Origin: Methylobacterium sp. J-090 | Lineage (GTDB): Bacteria > Pseudomonadota > Alphaproteobacteria > Rhizobiales > Beijerinckiaceae | Assembly (NCBI RefSeq): GCF_022829345.1 | Contig: NZ_JAKSXV010000035.1 | Coordinates: 1 to 64,000, forward strand | DNA: 64,000 bases | Reading direction: 5' to 3' | Shown here: positions 9,549 through 18,618 of the stretch, piece after piece | How positions within the stretch are numbered: the first letter of the stretch is position 1 | Layout of the letters: each line of letters begins with the position of its first letter | Program-made: the position numbers and the translations under genes | The notes under the pieces: model-generated | Seen by the model: only the letters and a program-made list of their open reading frames with translations | Database searches by the model: none | What the model was told of the DNA's origin: nothing

Positions 9549-9572
9549 ACGGCGGTCCTCCGGGGCCGCCGT
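9549..9572 (+). terminator. Stem-loop after the cold-shock-domain gene
   Basis: ACGGCGGTCC and GGGCCGCCGT (9 of 10 Watson-Crick pairs plus one G-U) enclose a TCCG loop and are followed by TTCGCGTTTCGG. It lies 52 bases after the stop and is a plausible intrinsic terminator with a weak U-tract. Confidence 0.5.
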
Positions 9573-9609
9573 TTCGCGTTTCGGCTTTGAATTCCCCTGC
9601 GGAGAGACC

Positions 9610-9861
9610 ATGCGGATCGCACCGCTCAGCCTGCTCTGGCTCGCGACCTTCGTCGTTCCGGCCTTTCCCGAGGACTTCACAGGTGCCTATGCGGGGGTAA
9701 ATGCGGGCTATGCCTTTTCCGGCAAGGACAGGCCGAAAGCGGGGCTCGGGCTTCCTGCTTTGGACGACGCTCGCACCTCCGAGATGCCGCCGAGTGCGCG
9801 GCAGGCCTCGGAGGTTTTGCGGGCGCGCAATCGTCGGGACCGCCCCTCCCCTCTTCGATGA
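9610..9861 (+). CDS. Short exported protein, probable remnant of an outer-membrane beta-barrel
   Basis: The 83-residue frame from the ATG at 9610 has a signal peptide (MRIAPLSLLWLATFVVPAFP) and then DFTGAYAGVNAGYAFSGKD. That is how Omp25/porin-like small beta-barrels of rhizobia begin after the signal. After about 20 mature residues the sequence becomes Arg/Pro-rich and non-barrel and stops, while full family members exceed 180 residues. A GGAGAG ribosome-binding site precedes the ATG. It may be a decayed gene or a separate small secreted protein. I favour the first reading. Confidence 0.5.
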   Translation: MRIAPLSLLWLATFVVPAFPEDFTGAYAGVNAGYAFSGKDRPKAGLGLPALDDARTSEMPPSARQASEVLRARNRRDRPSPLR

Positions 9862-10057
9862 GGGATGGAAGTCATACGGTTTCCGCTTGATCATGTCGGT
9901 GAGGCGGTGAAACGCGGGTCCCCTCTCCTGGAAGGAGAGGGAGCACCCACGCGACCGTTCGATCCGAAGTGATCAACCGGAAAAGGTATCACTCCCCCTC
10001 ACCCGACCTGCGGGAAGCGTGATGACCCATCTCACCAAGAATCCCGCCCAACAAAAA

Positions 10058-10083
10058 GGGCCGCCCCGAGGGGCGGCCCTTTT
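10058..10083 (-). terminator. Intrinsic terminator of rpsD
   Basis: GGGCCGCCCC and GGGGCGGCCC form a 10-base-pair stem with a short loop. On the minus strand it is followed by a T run (TTTTTGTTG), the classical rho-independent form. It starts 28 bases after the rpsD stop. The short T run on the other strand (TTTTCGC) would allow weak bidirectional use. Confidence 0.85.
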
Positions 10084-10110
10084 CGCATCGGCGACGATCT
10101 CCGGTCGGGA

Positions 10111-10728
10111 TCAGCGCGAATAGAACTCGATCACGAGGTTCGGTTCCATCTGAACCGGGTAGGGAACCTCGCCGAGGTTCGGGATGCGGGTGACGCGCGC
10201 GGTCATCTTGGCGTGATCCACCTCGATGTAGTCCGGCACGTCGCGCTCGGCGAGCTGGGAGGCCACGACCACGATCTCGAGTTGCTTGGACGAATCCTTC
10301 ACCTCGATCACGTCGCCGGTCTTCACGAGGTAGCTGGCGATGTTGACGCGCTGGCCGTTGACCTTGACGTGGCCGTGGTTGACGAACTGGCGCGCGGCGA
10401 ACGGGGTCGGCACGAACTTGGCGCGGTAGACCACGGCATCGAGGCGGCGCTCGAGCAGGCCGATCAGGTTCTCGCCCGAATCGCCACGGAGACGGATCGC
10501 CTCGGCGTAATAGCGGCGGAACTGCTTCTCGGTGATGTTCGCGTAGTAGCCCTTGAGCTTCTGCTTGGCGCGCAGCTGCGTGCCGAAGTCGGACATCTTG
10601 CCCTTGCGGCGCTGGCCGTGCTGGCCGGGGCCGTACTCGCGGCGATTGACGGGGCTCTTCGGGCGGCCCCAGATGTTCTGGCCCATGCGGCGATCGAGCT
10701 TGTGCTTCGCCTGAATGCGTTTTGACAT
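10111..10728 (-). CDS. rpsD: 30S ribosomal protein S4
   Basis: The 205-residue protein is a standard-length S4. It begins [20 protein letters not shown], has [19 protein letters not shown], then the S4 RNA-binding domain with [17 protein letters not shown] and [19 protein letters not shown], and ends LVIEFYSR. It nucleates 30S assembly on 16S rRNA. It is a single-gene unit with its own terminator, as is common for rpsD in alphaproteobacteria, where it is not in the alpha operon. A GAGAGGAACC ribosome-binding region precedes the ATG. Confidence 0.97.
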   Translation of the reverse strand: MSKRIQAKHKLDRRMGQNIWGRPKSPVNRREYGPGQHGQRRKGKMSDFGTQLRAKQKLKGYYANITEKQFRRYYAEAIRLRGDSGENLIGLLERRLDAVVYRAKFVPTPFAARQFVNHGHVKVNGQRVNIASYLVKTGDVIEVKDSSKQLEIVVVASQLAERDVPDYIEVDHAKMTARVTRIPNLGEVPYPVQMEPNLVIEFYSR

Positions 10729-10949
10729 CGCGGTTCCTCTCGCAACGGAGATCTATCGAGGAACGCGCCCTCCTCTTTCCGGACCGGCCCCAAGGGCCTG
10801 ACCCGGAACGACAGAGCGGCCGAAGCCGACTCACGGGTGCGCTTGAAAACGTTTCGGGGCCCCTCGTCGGGACCCCGTCACGTGCGCCTCGATAGAGCAG
10901 GCCGGCGCGCCCGTCAATGCCGAGCCGGCTCGGCTCCGCAGGGGCGGCC

Positions 10950-11849
10950 TTACTGGAGACCGAGCGGCATCGCTTCGACCTCGACGGCGGTGACGCCGCG
11001 CAGGGTGAGGGACGCCCGCAAGGCGTCCGTGAGGCCCGCGCCGCCGGTGAAAGCCCCGAGCACGGAGCCCGACGCGCCGTCCGCGGGGCGCCGGCCAACC
11101 CCCAGGAGTTGCGTCACCCGGCGGGCGATGGCGGGCGCGGGATCGATCCACAGGACCGGCCACGGCGCCAGGGCCTGGAGGCGCGGCAGCAGCAGCGGAT
11201 AATGCGTACAGGCGAGGCAGATCACATCGGTCCGCCGGCCATCCTCGCCAAGGGCGAAGCACGGTGCGATCTCGGCGGCGAGGCGCGTATCGTCCACGGG
11301 CGCCCCGGCGAGCTCCGCTTCCGCGAAGCCGGCAAGATTGGGGGCTCCCACCAGGGTGACGTCACAGGCACCCGCGTAGGTCTCGATGAGTTCGTGGGTG
11401 TAGGCGCGCGCAACCGTGCCGGGGGTGGCGAGCAGGCTGATCCGGCGCGTGCGCGTTGCCTCCGCGGCCGGCTTGATCGGCGGAACGACGCCGACGAAGG
11501 GAATCGTGAAGCGTTGGCGCAGGGCCGGCAGCACCAGGGTCGAGGCGGTGTTGCAGGCGATGACCACGAGGTCCGGCCGGTGGACCGCAACGAGACGGTC
11601 CATAACGGCGAGCACCCGGTCGACGAGCGTCGCCTCCGCCAGGCGGCCATAGGGGAAGGCGGCGTCGTCGGCGGCGTAGACGTAGGCTGCGTCCGGTCGG
11701 GCTCGGCGCACCTGCTCCAGCACCGTGAGGCCGCCGAGCCCGGAATCGAAGACGAGGATCGTCGGAACCGGGTTTACACCCGCCGCCGCAGCGACCGTGG
11801 CCGCGCCTGCCATGAGATTGTTCCGCATCCGAACCCGGTCCGACGCCAT
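10950..11849 (-). CDS. murI: Glutamate racemase
   Basis: The 299-residue protein interconverts L- and D-glutamate for peptidoglycan. The phosphate-independent two-base mechanism uses two cysteines, seen here as C99 in VVIACNTAST and C214 in CLACTHYPLLLP. VFDSGLGGLTVLEQV near residue 33 is the substrate loop. The N-terminal 27 residues precede the family consensus, so translation may begin at an internal ATG (MRNN or MAGA) instead. It lies alone between rpsD and the divergent egtB gene. Confidence 0.94.
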   Translation of the reverse strand: MASDRVRMRNNLMAGAATVAAAAGVNPVPTILVFDSGLGGLTVLEQVRRARPDAAYVYAADDAAFPYGRLAEATLVDRVLAVMDRLVAVHRPDLVVIACNTASTLVLPALRQRFTIPFVGVVPPIKPAAEATRTRRISLLATPGTVARAYTHELIETYAGACDVTLVGAPNLAGFAEAELAGAPVDDTRLAAEIAPCFALGEDGRRTDVICLACTHYPLLLPRLQALAPWPVLWIDPAPAIARRVTQLLGVGRRPADGASGSVLGAFTGGAGLTDALRASLTLRGVTAVEVEAMPLGLQ

Positions 11850-12050
11850 GCGAGGAAGGCAAGTGTCGGTTGGCCCCGGTTAAGAGGGTGTGACCGCGGC
11901 GCGAAAAAGGCGGCCGGTTCGAGGAACGGGCCCGTCACGCTGCCGAGCGGGTTGGCGCGGCGGGCGCGACGAACCGTTCGGCGTCGCGCCCGTTGCCGAA
12001 CGGCCCATCGGCCATATCTTCCAGCGTCACAGAGACACGGAGAAACCGGC

Positions 12051-13322
12051 ATGGCAGCGACCGCAGCGTTTCGCGACACCGCCCCTGAGCTGTCCGGACG
12101 CACGGCGTTCCCACCGCCGAGCCTCAACGCCCGGCCGGTCGATCGTCAGGCCTGGATCGCGGCGTTTCATCATGTTCGCGACGAGACCGAGCGACGGGCC
12201 GCCCCCCTGTCGCCGGAGGATCAGCAGGTCCAGTCCATGGCGGATGCGAGCCCGACGAAGTGGCACCGCGCCCACACGACCTGGTTCTTCGAGCAGTTCC
12301 TCCTGCGGGCGCATCTGCCGGGCTACGCCCTCTACGACGAGCGCCTGCACTACCTGTTCAACTCGTACTACGTCGCCGCCGGCCCGCGCCAACCGCGCAT
12401 CCTGCGCGGCCTCATCACCCGACCGACGACCGAAGAGGTGGCCGGCTACCGCGCGCATGTTGATCGCGCCGTCGATGCGCTTCTGGCGCAGGCTTCGCCG
12501 GCGTCCCTCGATACGCTGCTGCCGATCCTCGAAATCGGGCTCTACCACGAGCAGCAGCACCAGGAACTGCTGATCACCGACATCCTGCACGCCTTCGCGC
12601 AGAACCCCCTCGGGCCGGCCTACGATGAAGGGTGGCGTTTCCCGACACCTCAAACCGCGAACGGCACGGTGCCGCTCGCCCGAACCATCACCCGGATCGG
12701 GCATGACGGCGAAGGCTTCTCCTTCGACAACGAATCACCCCGCCACGAGGTGCTGATCCAGGGGGGCACCCTCGACTGCGGCCTCGTGACCAACGCCCAA
12801 TGGTTCACCTTCATGGCTGACGGTGGCTACACCCGGCCCGAACTCTGGCTGTCCGATGGCTGGCTCGCGGCACAGGCCGAGGGCTGGGATGCACCGGGTT
12901 ACTGGCGCCGAGACGGGGTCGGTTGGGCGACGATGACGCTCGCCGGCATTCGTGCCGTCGACCCATCCCTGCCTGTCACCCATGTGAGCTATTACGAGGC
13001 CGATGCCTACGCGCGCTGGGCCGGGCGCGATTTGCCGACGGAATTCGAATGGGAAGTCGCGGCCCGCGACGGGCTCCTGGCCGACGCCTTCGGATCGGTC
13101 TGGCAATGGACCCGAAGCGCCTACACGGCCTATCCGGGCTACCGGCCCGTGGACGGGGCGCTCGGCGAGTACAACGGCAAGTTCATGTCGAACCAGTTCG
13201 TCCTGCGCGGCTCGTCCGTGGCGACGCCCGAGGGCCATGCCAGGGTTGGCTACCGGAACTTCTTCTATCCGCATCAGCGTTGGCAGTTCACGGGCCTGCG
13301 CCTGTCCGACACCCGCGCCTAG
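12051..13322 (+). CDS. egtB: Ergothioneine biosynthesis sulfoxide synthase EgtB
   Basis: The 423-residue protein joins oxygen-activated gamma-glutamylcysteine or cysteine to hercynine. Its N-terminal DinB-like domain has the non-haem iron ligands, visible as H72/H75 in KWHRAHTTWFFEQ and H166/H170 in YHEQQHQELL. The C-terminal formylglycine-generating-enzyme-like domain shows VTNAQWFTFM, VTHVSYYEADAYARWAG, LPTEFEWEVAARDG, SVWQWTRSAYTAYPGY and VLRGSSVATP. The ATG at 12051 is used because the family consensus starts shortly after it and AGACACGGAGAAACC precedes it. The same frame is open for another kilobase upstream without meaning. The methyltransferase gene egtD follows after 30 bases. Confidence 0.93.
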   Translation: MAATAAFRDTAPELSGRTAFPPPSLNARPVDRQAWIAAFHHVRDETERRAAPLSPEDQQVQSMADASPTKWHRAHTTWFFEQFLLRAHLPGYALYDERLHYLFNSYYVAAGPRQPRILRGLITRPTTEEVAGYRAHVDRAVDALLAQASPASLDTLLPILEIGLYHEQQHQELLITDILHAFAQNPLGPAYDEGWRFPTPQTANGTVPLARTITRIGHDGEGFSFDNESPRHEVLIQGGTLDCGLVTNAQWFTFMADGGYTRPELWLSDGWLAAQAEGWDAPGYWRRDGVGWATMTLAGIRAVDPSLPVTHVSYYEADAYARWAGRDLPTEFEWEVAARDGLLADAFGSVWQWTRSAYTAYPGYRPVDGALGEYNGKFMSNQFVLRGSSVATPEGHARVGYRNFFYPHQRWQFTGLRLSDTRA

Positions 13323-13352
13323 AACAGACCCGACGTCCCGGAGACTCGATCG

Positions 13353-14327
13353 TTGACCATCAATCCCGTCTTCACGAACGCGAAGCCCCTCGCCGCGCGG
13401 GATGCCCGTCAGCAATTCGAGGACGATGTCGTCGCGGGCCTGTCGGCGCCGCAGAAATTCCTGTCCGCGAAGTATTTCTACGATGCGGCCGGGTCCGACC
13501 TGTTCGAGGCCATCACCCGCCAGCCTGAATACTATCCGACCCGGACGGAACTCGGCATCCTCGATACGAAGGGCGCCGAGATCGCCGCACTTCTTCCGAC
13601 ACGGGCCAATTTGGTCGAGCTCGGCAGCGGCTCCACCGTGAAGGTGCGCCGCCTCCTCGTGCACCGGCCGGATCTCGCCGCCTACGTGCCGGTGGACGTC
13701 TCCGAGACGTTCCTGCACAGCGAGGCCGAGGCCCTGGCCGCCGACTTCCCGAACCTCGCCATCGCGCCCGTAGCGGCGGATTTCACCCGCGCCTTCACCC
13801 TGCCGGATGGGCTCTCGCATGATGCCGTCGCGGGGTTCTTTCCCGGCTCCACCATCGGCAATTTCGAGCCGCCCCAGGCGACGCACCTGCTGGCGCATTT
13901 CGGCCGGGTGCTCGGGCTCGGCGCCACGCTCATCGTCGGCGTCGACCTCGTGAAGGACAAGGCCGTGCTGGATGCGGCCTACGACGACGCGGCCGGCGTG
14001 ACGGCGGCGTTCAACCGCAACCTGCTCGTTCGGATCGAACGTGAGCTTGGTGCGGTCCTCGATGTCGAGGGGTTCAGCCACCGGGCGTTCTTCAACGAAG
14101 AAGCCTCGCGCATCGAGATGCATCTCGTCAGTGGCCGGTCGCAGACGATTCGCCTTGCGGGTCGCACCTTCGCCTTCGCCGAGGGCGAGACCATCCACAC
14201 GGAAAACAGCTACAAGTACACCCTCGAAAGCTTTCGGACCCTGGCCGTTGCGGCGGGCTGGACGCCGCAGGCCGCCTGGACCGATGCCGAGGGCCTGTTC
14301 TCGATCCATGCCCTGACGCGGGCCTGA
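13353..14327 (+). CDS. egtD: L-histidine N(alpha)-methyltransferase EgtD
   Basis: The 324-residue enzyme trimethylates histidine to hercynine with SAM, the first step of ergothioneine synthesis. It has PQKFLSAKYFYDAAGSDLFE, ITRQPEYYPTRTELGIL, LVELGSGSTVKVRRLL (SAM-binding loop), PVDVSETFLH, FFPGSTIGNFEP, and IHTENSYKYTLESF near the end. These match the histidine-specific methyltransferase family throughout. The start is a TTG at 13353 with GGAG eight bases upstream. Together with egtB it forms a two-gene unit. No egtA, egtC or egtE is in the window, consistent with bacteria that complete the pathway with other enzymes. Confidence 0.94.
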   Translation: MTINPVFTNAKPLAARDARQQFEDDVVAGLSAPQKFLSAKYFYDAAGSDLFEAITRQPEYYPTRTELGILDTKGAEIAALLPTRANLVELGSGSTVKVRRLLVHRPDLAAYVPVDVSETFLHSEAEALAADFPNLAIAPVAADFTRAFTLPDGLSHDAVAGFFPGSTIGNFEPPQATHLLAHFGRVLGLGATLIVGVDLVKDKAVLDAAYDDAAGVTAAFNRNLLVRIERELGAVLDVEGFSHRAFFNEEASRIEMHLVSGRSQTIRLAGRTFAFAEGETIHTENSYKYTLESFRTLAVAAGWTPQAAWTDAEGLFSIHALTRA

Positions 14328-14376
14328 AGGGCTGCAGCGACAGCGTCGTTCCGCCGATCGTATCCGGGACGACGCG

Positions 14377-14634
14377 TTAGCTGCGCTTCTCCATCATCGC
14401 CTTGACCTGCATGAGCTGGTCCCAGACAAGGCCCGGCGAGGTGCCCAAGGCGTCGAAGCCGGCATTGATGCCCCAGTAGAGTCCCACCACCATGATCGGC
14501 ACGAGGATCCAGCCGAGGATTTCCTCGCCCCGATGCCGCCGACGACGGCGCAGGCGCCGCTCCTCGCGGCGGGTCGGCGCGGGCGCGGTCTGGTGTTGCA
14601 CGGGCGTGAGGGGCCCCTCATGCAAATCGTTCAT
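14377..14634 (-). CDS. Small single-span membrane protein, unknown function
   Basis: The 85-residue protein has a very basic stretch (RREERRLRRRRRHRGEE, about residues 22-38) followed by one hydrophobic helix (ILGWILVPIMVVGLYWGINAG). This predicts a cytoplasmic N-terminus and a single membrane span. The short C-terminal tail contains VWDQLMQVKAMMEKRS. Nothing in it indicates a function. It is convergent with egtD and separated from clpA by a terminator-like hairpin. The codon pattern is typical of the chromosome, and an ATG with a GA-rich upstream region supports it as a real gene. Confidence 0.65.
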   Translation of the reverse strand: MNDLHEGPLTPVQHQTAPAPTRREERRLRRRRRHRGEEILGWILVPIMVVGLYWGINAGFDALGTSPGLVWDQLMQVKAMMEKRS

Positions 14635-14780
14635 TGGGATGCCCCCTCGTCATTGGCTTAGCCAACGCACACCGTGCGTTTCCTAGCAGGGCCGATACCT
14701 CAAGGGGCGCTTGCTAACCATCGCGAGGCCGCCTGTCGACTACCGGCGGCCGCTTCGGCGTTCGTCATTGCGGGAAACGG

Positions 14781-14812
14781 CGGGATCGGCCAGCCGTGCC
14801 GGGCCGATCCCG
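14781..14812 (-). terminator. Stem-loop after clpA
   Basis: CGGGATCGGCC and GGCCGATCCCG are perfect 11-base arms around a 10-base loop. It lies 19 bases after the clpA stop on the minus strand and is followed there by CCGTTTCCCG. It is a strong hairpin with a poor T-tract and probably ends the clpS-clpA transcript. Confidence 0.6.
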
Positions 14813-14830
14813 TTCTGACGTTTCGCTGGC

Positions 14831-17290
14831 TCAGGCCTTGACCAACGGCACCTTCGGCACCGTGCGAACGCTGCCCGAGCCGCCGCTGCCGGACCCATCG
14901 TCCTTCTTGCGGGGCGACACCTTGGCGCGGGTGCGCTTGTGCTTCTTGGCCGCGTTGGTCACGTCTTTCTCGGGCTTCGGGGTCACCGGTCCGGCCGGGA
15001 ACTCGAAGCCGAGGGCCTGCTTCTCGCCCTCCTCGGGCGTCTTCACCACTACCCGCACGGCGCCGCCATCCTTGAGACGCCCGAACAGCACCTCGTCGGC
15101 GAGCGGCGTCTTGATGGTGGACTGGATCAGCCGCGCCATGGGGCGTGCGCCCATGGCATCGTCGTATCCATGCTCCACCAGCCACTCGCGTGCCTCGTCG
15201 GAAAGCTCGATGGTGACGTTGCGGTCGGCGAGCTGCGCTTCGAGCTGAAGGACGAACTTGTCCACCACTTTGGCCACCACCTCCTTCGGCAGGTGCCCGA
15301 ACGAGATGATCGCATCGAGTCGGTTGCGGAATTCCGGCGCGAACAGCTTGTTGATCGCCTCGACGTCGTCACCCGTGCGCTTGGTCTGGGTGAAGCCGTA
15401 GGCCGACTTCGCCAGATCGGAAGCGCCCGCATTCGTGGTCATGATGATGATCACGTTGCGGAAATCGACCTGCTTGCCGTTGTGGTCGGTGAGCTTGCCG
15501 TGGTCCATCACCTGCAACAGGATGTTGAACAGGTCCGGGTGGGCTTTCTCGATCTCATCGAGCAGCAGCACGCAATGCGGGTGCTGGTCGATGCCGTCGG
15601 TGAGCAGACCACCCTGGTCGAAGCCGACATAGCCGGGGGGCGCGCCGATGAGGCGGCTCACCGTGTGGCGCTCCATGTATTCCGACATGTCGAACCGCAG
15701 CATCTCGACGCCCAACGACGCGGCGAGCTGCTTGGCCGCCTCGGTCTTGCCGACGCCCGTGGGGCCGGCGAACAGGTACGACCCGATGGGCTTGTCGGGA
15801 TCGCGCAGGCCCGCCCGCGCCAGCTTGATCGCCGAGGTGAGGGCCTCGATGGCGTTGGGCTGGCCGTAGACGACGCGCTTCAGGCTGTCTGTGAGGTTCT
15901 TCAGCACCACCGCGTCGTCCTTCGACACGGTCTTGGGCGGAATCCGCGCCATGGTGGCGATGGTGGCCTCGATCTCCTTGACGCCGATGGTGCGCTTGCG
16001 GCGCGCCTCCGGCACCAGCATCTGCGAGGCACCGGTCTCGTCGATGACGTCGATGGCCTTGTCGGGCAGCTTCCGATCGTTGATGTACCGGGCCGAGAGT
16101 TCCACCGCCGCCTTCACCGCCTCGGCGGTGTATTTGAGTTTATGGAACTCCTCGAAATACGGCTTCAAGCCCTTCACGATCTCGATGGCGTCGGGGATCG
16201 ACGGTTCGTTGACGTCGATCTTCTGGAACCGGCGCACGAGGGCGCGGTCCTTCTCGAAGTACTGGCGGTACTCCTTGTAGGTGGTCGAGCCGATGCAGCG
16301 GAGCGAACCGTTGGCGAGCGCGGGCTTCAGAAGGTTCGAGGCATCCATGGCTCCGCCCGAAGTGGCGCCGGCGCCGATGACCGTGTGGATCTCGTCGATG
16401 AACAGCACCGCGTTGGGATGCGCCTCGATCTCCTTCATCACCTGCTTGAGGCGTTCCTCGAAGTCGCCGCGATAGCGGGTGCCAGCGAGCAGGGTACCCA
16501 TGTCGAGGGAGAACACCGTGGCGTCGATGAGGACTTCCGGGACCTCCTTGTGGATGATCTTGCGCGCCAGCCCTTCCGCGATGGCGGTCTTGCCGACGCC
16601 GGGATCGCCCACCAGCAGGGGGTTGTTCTTCTGACGGCGGCACAGGATCTGGATCGTGCGCTGCACCTCGGTCTCACGACCGATGAGCGGATCGATCCGG
16701 CCGTCGCGGGCCTTCTTGTTGAGGTTGATGCAGTAGGCCTCGAGGGCATCGCCCTTCTTCTTCGGCCGCGCGTCGTTATCCTCGCCGCCCGGTCGCTCGG
16801 CAGCGGATTCCTCCTCGGCGCCGCGCACGGGCTTCGGCTCCGACGCGCCCGGGCGCTTGGCGATGCCGTGGCTGATGTAGTTGACCGCGTCGTAGCGGGT
16901 CATGTCCTGTTCCTGCAGGAAATAGGCGGCATGACTCTCGCGCTCGGCGAAGATCGCCACGAGCACGTTGGCCCCCGTCACCTCCTCACGGCCCGACGAC
17001 TGCACGTGGATCACAGCGCGCTGGATCACGCGTTGGAAGCCGGCCGTGGGCTTGGCGTCCTGGCGCCCGTCACCGATGAGATTGGCGAGCTCGGTATCGA
17101 CGTACTCGACGAGGCTGCGCTTGAGGGTATCGACCTCGACGTTGCAGGCCCGCATCACCGCCGCGGCATCCTGATCGTCCACCAGGGCAAGGAGAAGATG
17201 CTCCAACGTCGCGTATTCGTGCCGCCGCTCGCCGGCGAGCGCCAGGGCGCGATGGAGAGCTTGTTCTAGGCTGCGAGAGAAGCTGGGCAA
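14831..17290 (-). CDS. clpA: ATP-dependent Clp protease ATP-binding subunit ClpA
   Basis: The 819-residue AAA+ unfoldase feeds substrates into ClpP and takes N-degron substrates from ClpS. It has the N-terminal Clp repeat domain ([20 protein letters not shown], then [13 protein letters not shown]). The first AAA+ module shows [15 protein letters not shown] (Walker A) and [14 protein letters not shown] (Walker B). The second shows [17 protein letters not shown] and [14 protein letters not shown]. The C-terminus has a Lys/Ser/Gly-rich tail of about 50 residues ([15 protein letters not shown]) not found in E. coli. Translation seems to start at a TTG at 17290 with AGAGG upstream. It follows clpS by 24 bases and belongs to the same operon. 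Confidence 0.96.
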   Translation of the reverse strand: MPSFSRSLEQALHRALALAGERRHEYATLEHLLLALVDDQDAAAVMRACNVEVDTLKRSLVEYVDTELANLIGDGRQDAKPTAGFQRVIQRAVIHVQSSGREEVTGANVLVAIFAERESHAAYFLQEQDMTRYDAVNYISHGIAKRPGASEPKPVRGAEEESAAERPGGEDNDARPKKKGDALEAYCINLNKKARDGRIDPLIGRETEVQRTIQILCRRQKNNPLLVGDPGVGKTAIAEGLARKIIHKEVPEVLIDATVFSLDMGTLLAGTRYRGDFEERLKQVMKEIEAHPNAVLFIDEIHTVIGAGATSGGAMDASNLLKPALANGSLRCIGSTTYKEYRQYFEKDRALVRRFQKIDVNEPSIPDAIEIVKGLKPYFEEFHKLKYTAEAVKAAVELSARYINDRKLPDKAIDVIDETGASQMLVPEARRKRTIGVKEIEATIATMARIPPKTVSKDDAVVLKNLTDSLKRVVYGQPNAIEALTSAIKLARAGLRDPDKPIGSYLFAGPTGVGKTEAAKQLAASLGVEMLRFDMSEYMERHTVSRLIGAPPGYVGFDQGGLLTDGIDQHPHCVLLLDEIEKAHPDLFNILLQVMDHGKLTDHNGKQVDFRNVIIIMTTNAGASDLAKSAYGFTQTKRTGDDVEAINKLFAPEFRNRLDAIISFGHLPKEVVAKVVDKFVLQLEAQLADRNVTIELSDEAREWLVEHGYDDAMGARPMARLIQSTIKTPLADEVLFGRLKDGGAVRVVVKTPEEGEKQALGFEFPAGPVTPKPEKDVTNAAKKHKRTRAKVSPRKKDDGSGSGGSGSVRTVPKVPLVKA

Positions 17291-17314
17291 AGCGTGGCCT
17301 CTGTGTGGGGGTGC

Positions 17315-17746
17315 CTATTTCTTTTCCATAACGCACTGGAGAGGATGTTGGTGTTTGCGCGCGAAGTCCATCACCTGCGTCACCTTCGTCTCGGCGACTT
17401 CATAGGTAAATATGCCGCATTCGCCGACACCGTTCTGGTGCACGTGCATCATGATCTGGTAAGCGTCTTCCTGAGACTTGTTGAAGAACTTCTCCACGAC
17501 GTGAACAACGAATTCCATCGGCGTGTAGTCGTCGTTGAGGAGGAGCACCCGATACAGGCTCGGGCGCTTGGTCTTCGGCTTGGTACGCGTGATGATCGCC
17601 GTACCGGACCGACCATCGTCACCGTTACCCGGACCGTCGGGGTTTGCTGCTGCCCGGGGCAGCTCCCGATACGGTCCGCCGCTCGCGGCACGGAAACCTT
17701 CCGGCGCGGGTGTCTTGGCTATGCCCTTCATCAGGACGTCGGACAT
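17315..17746 (-). CDS. clpS: ATP-dependent Clp protease adaptor ClpS
   Basis: ClpS recognises N-degrons and delivers them to ClpA. The core [21 protein letters not shown] carries the N-degron pocket motif [26 protein letters not shown] and [13 protein letters not shown] follow, and [11 protein letters not shown] ends the protein. The core is only about 90 residues. The start is uncertain because the frame is open upstream to 17821. The ATG at 17746 ([11 protein letters not shown]) is chosen, giving 143 residues with a disordered Gly/Asp-rich N-terminal segment. It lies 24 bases upstream of clpA. Confidence 0.93.
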   Translation of the reverse strand: MSDVLMKGIAKTPAPEGFRAASGGPYRELPRAAANPDGPGNGDDGRSGTAIITRTKPKTKRPSLYRVLLLNDDYTPMEFVVHVVEKFFNKSQEDAYQIMMHVHQNGVGECGIFTYEVAETKVTQVMDFARKHQHPLQCVMEKK

Positions 17747-17903
17747 CTGAATCGTATCGACCCCATGAGGCGGCGGCACGGTGCTCGCCAAACGGCCCGT
17801 GTCGCAAACCATGCGGGCCACGAAGGCAATCTATAGGGCGAGGGGCGACTTCGCCAGTCAGCTGCGCGCACTTGTCCGCCCAACCGCCGCGCCAGAACGA
17901 CAG

Positions 17904-17932
17904 AGCCCCGCGCGTCGGGGACGCACGGGGCT
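17904..17932 (-). terminator. Hairpin between the phasin gene and clpS
   Basis: AGCCCCGCGCGTC pairs with GACGCACGGGGCT in 12 of 13 positions around a tiny loop. It begins 28 bases after the phasin stop on the minus strand and separates it from clpS. It has no strong T-tract, but stem length and position support a terminator. Confidence 0.6.
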
Positions 17933-17959
17933 TCGAACCGATGGATCGGGACGGGTGAA

Positions 17960-18319
17960 TCAGACGGTGGCGGGCAGCTTCGCGCCGGTGCCCTGGGGCT
18001 TCATCGTGCCGGCGAGGCCGGTATAGAGTTCGCGCATGGTTTGGGCCTGGGCGACCAAGCGCTCGTAGGAGCTCTTGAGATAGGCGGTCTGGATCTCGAG
18101 GGCCGCTTGCGGCGTGCGTGCGGCGGCGAGCTTCTTCATGGTGGCGGTGCCTTCGGCCAACGATTGGCGGGCGAAATCCGCCCATTCGATGCCGGCGGTC
18201 TGGTTCGTCTTGGCCACGGCGGTCACGCCCTTCATCACGGTGCCGAGGCCAGCCTGGCCCTGGGTACCGGTCCTGTAGAGGGCCGCGGTCTTGTCGAAGG
18301 CTTGCGTCATCATGTTCAT
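17960..18319 (-). CDS. Phasin family protein
   Basis: The 119-residue protein from the ATG at 18319 begins MNMMTQAFDKTAALYRTG. It is almost wholly amphipathic helix, with KGVTAVAKTNQTAGIEWADFA, TPQAALEIQTAYLKSSYERL and QAQTMRELYTGLAG. The PQAALEIQTAYLKSSYE segment is the phasin-2 family signature. Phasins coat polyhydroxybutyrate granules, and this family also includes general stress-related members. The frame is open upstream, but the family start and composition favour 18319. No phb synthesis gene is adjacent. Confidence 0.85.
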   Translation of the reverse strand: MNMMTQAFDKTAALYRTGTQGQAGLGTVMKGVTAVAKTNQTAGIEWADFARQSLAEGTATMKKLAAARTPQAALEIQTAYLKSSYERLVAQAQTMRELYTGLAGTMKPQGTGAKLPATV

Positions 18320-18407
18320 GGTTGGCACTGCCCCTGCGGGCATCCCTGGCGTCGAGATCGATCTGCCGCGGAAGGCGGCCCGCCGCGCGCGGATCGCCGG
18401 CTCCCTC

Positions 18408-18436
18408 CATTTGTGCGTCGCAGCAAAATACGTCAA
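18408..18436 (-). promoter_or_regulatory. Possible sigma-70 promoter for the phasin gene
   Basis: On the minus strand TTGACG (18431-18436) is followed after 17 bases by CAAATG (18408-18413). The -35 box is good, but the -10 box is weak. The distance to the ATG (about 90 bases) is reasonable. Confidence 0.3.
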
Positions 18437-18618
18437 GTCCTATGATGCGCTGCAACATGATCGGCGAAATCCACGGCGCCTCATTAACCCCGCCGTAACT
18501 GCATCCGCCTAGCCTGATTGACAGATGTTGCGGGGTCACGGCGGCGCTGACGCCTCCCCGTCCTGATGTTGCGTTGCAAGCCGGCCCCGCGCCGTCCTTG
18601 CCGAGGCGGTGAGTCGTG

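Noticed and set aside
10917..12050. Upstream extension of the egtB frame
   Set aside because: The frame stays open but has no EgtB similarity before 12051 and overlaps murI on the other strand.
14939..17269. 776-codon open frame opposite clpA
   Set aside because: It has His/Val/Leu/Asp-rich composition typical of the strand opposite a GC-rich gene. ClpA motifs on the minus strand explain the region.
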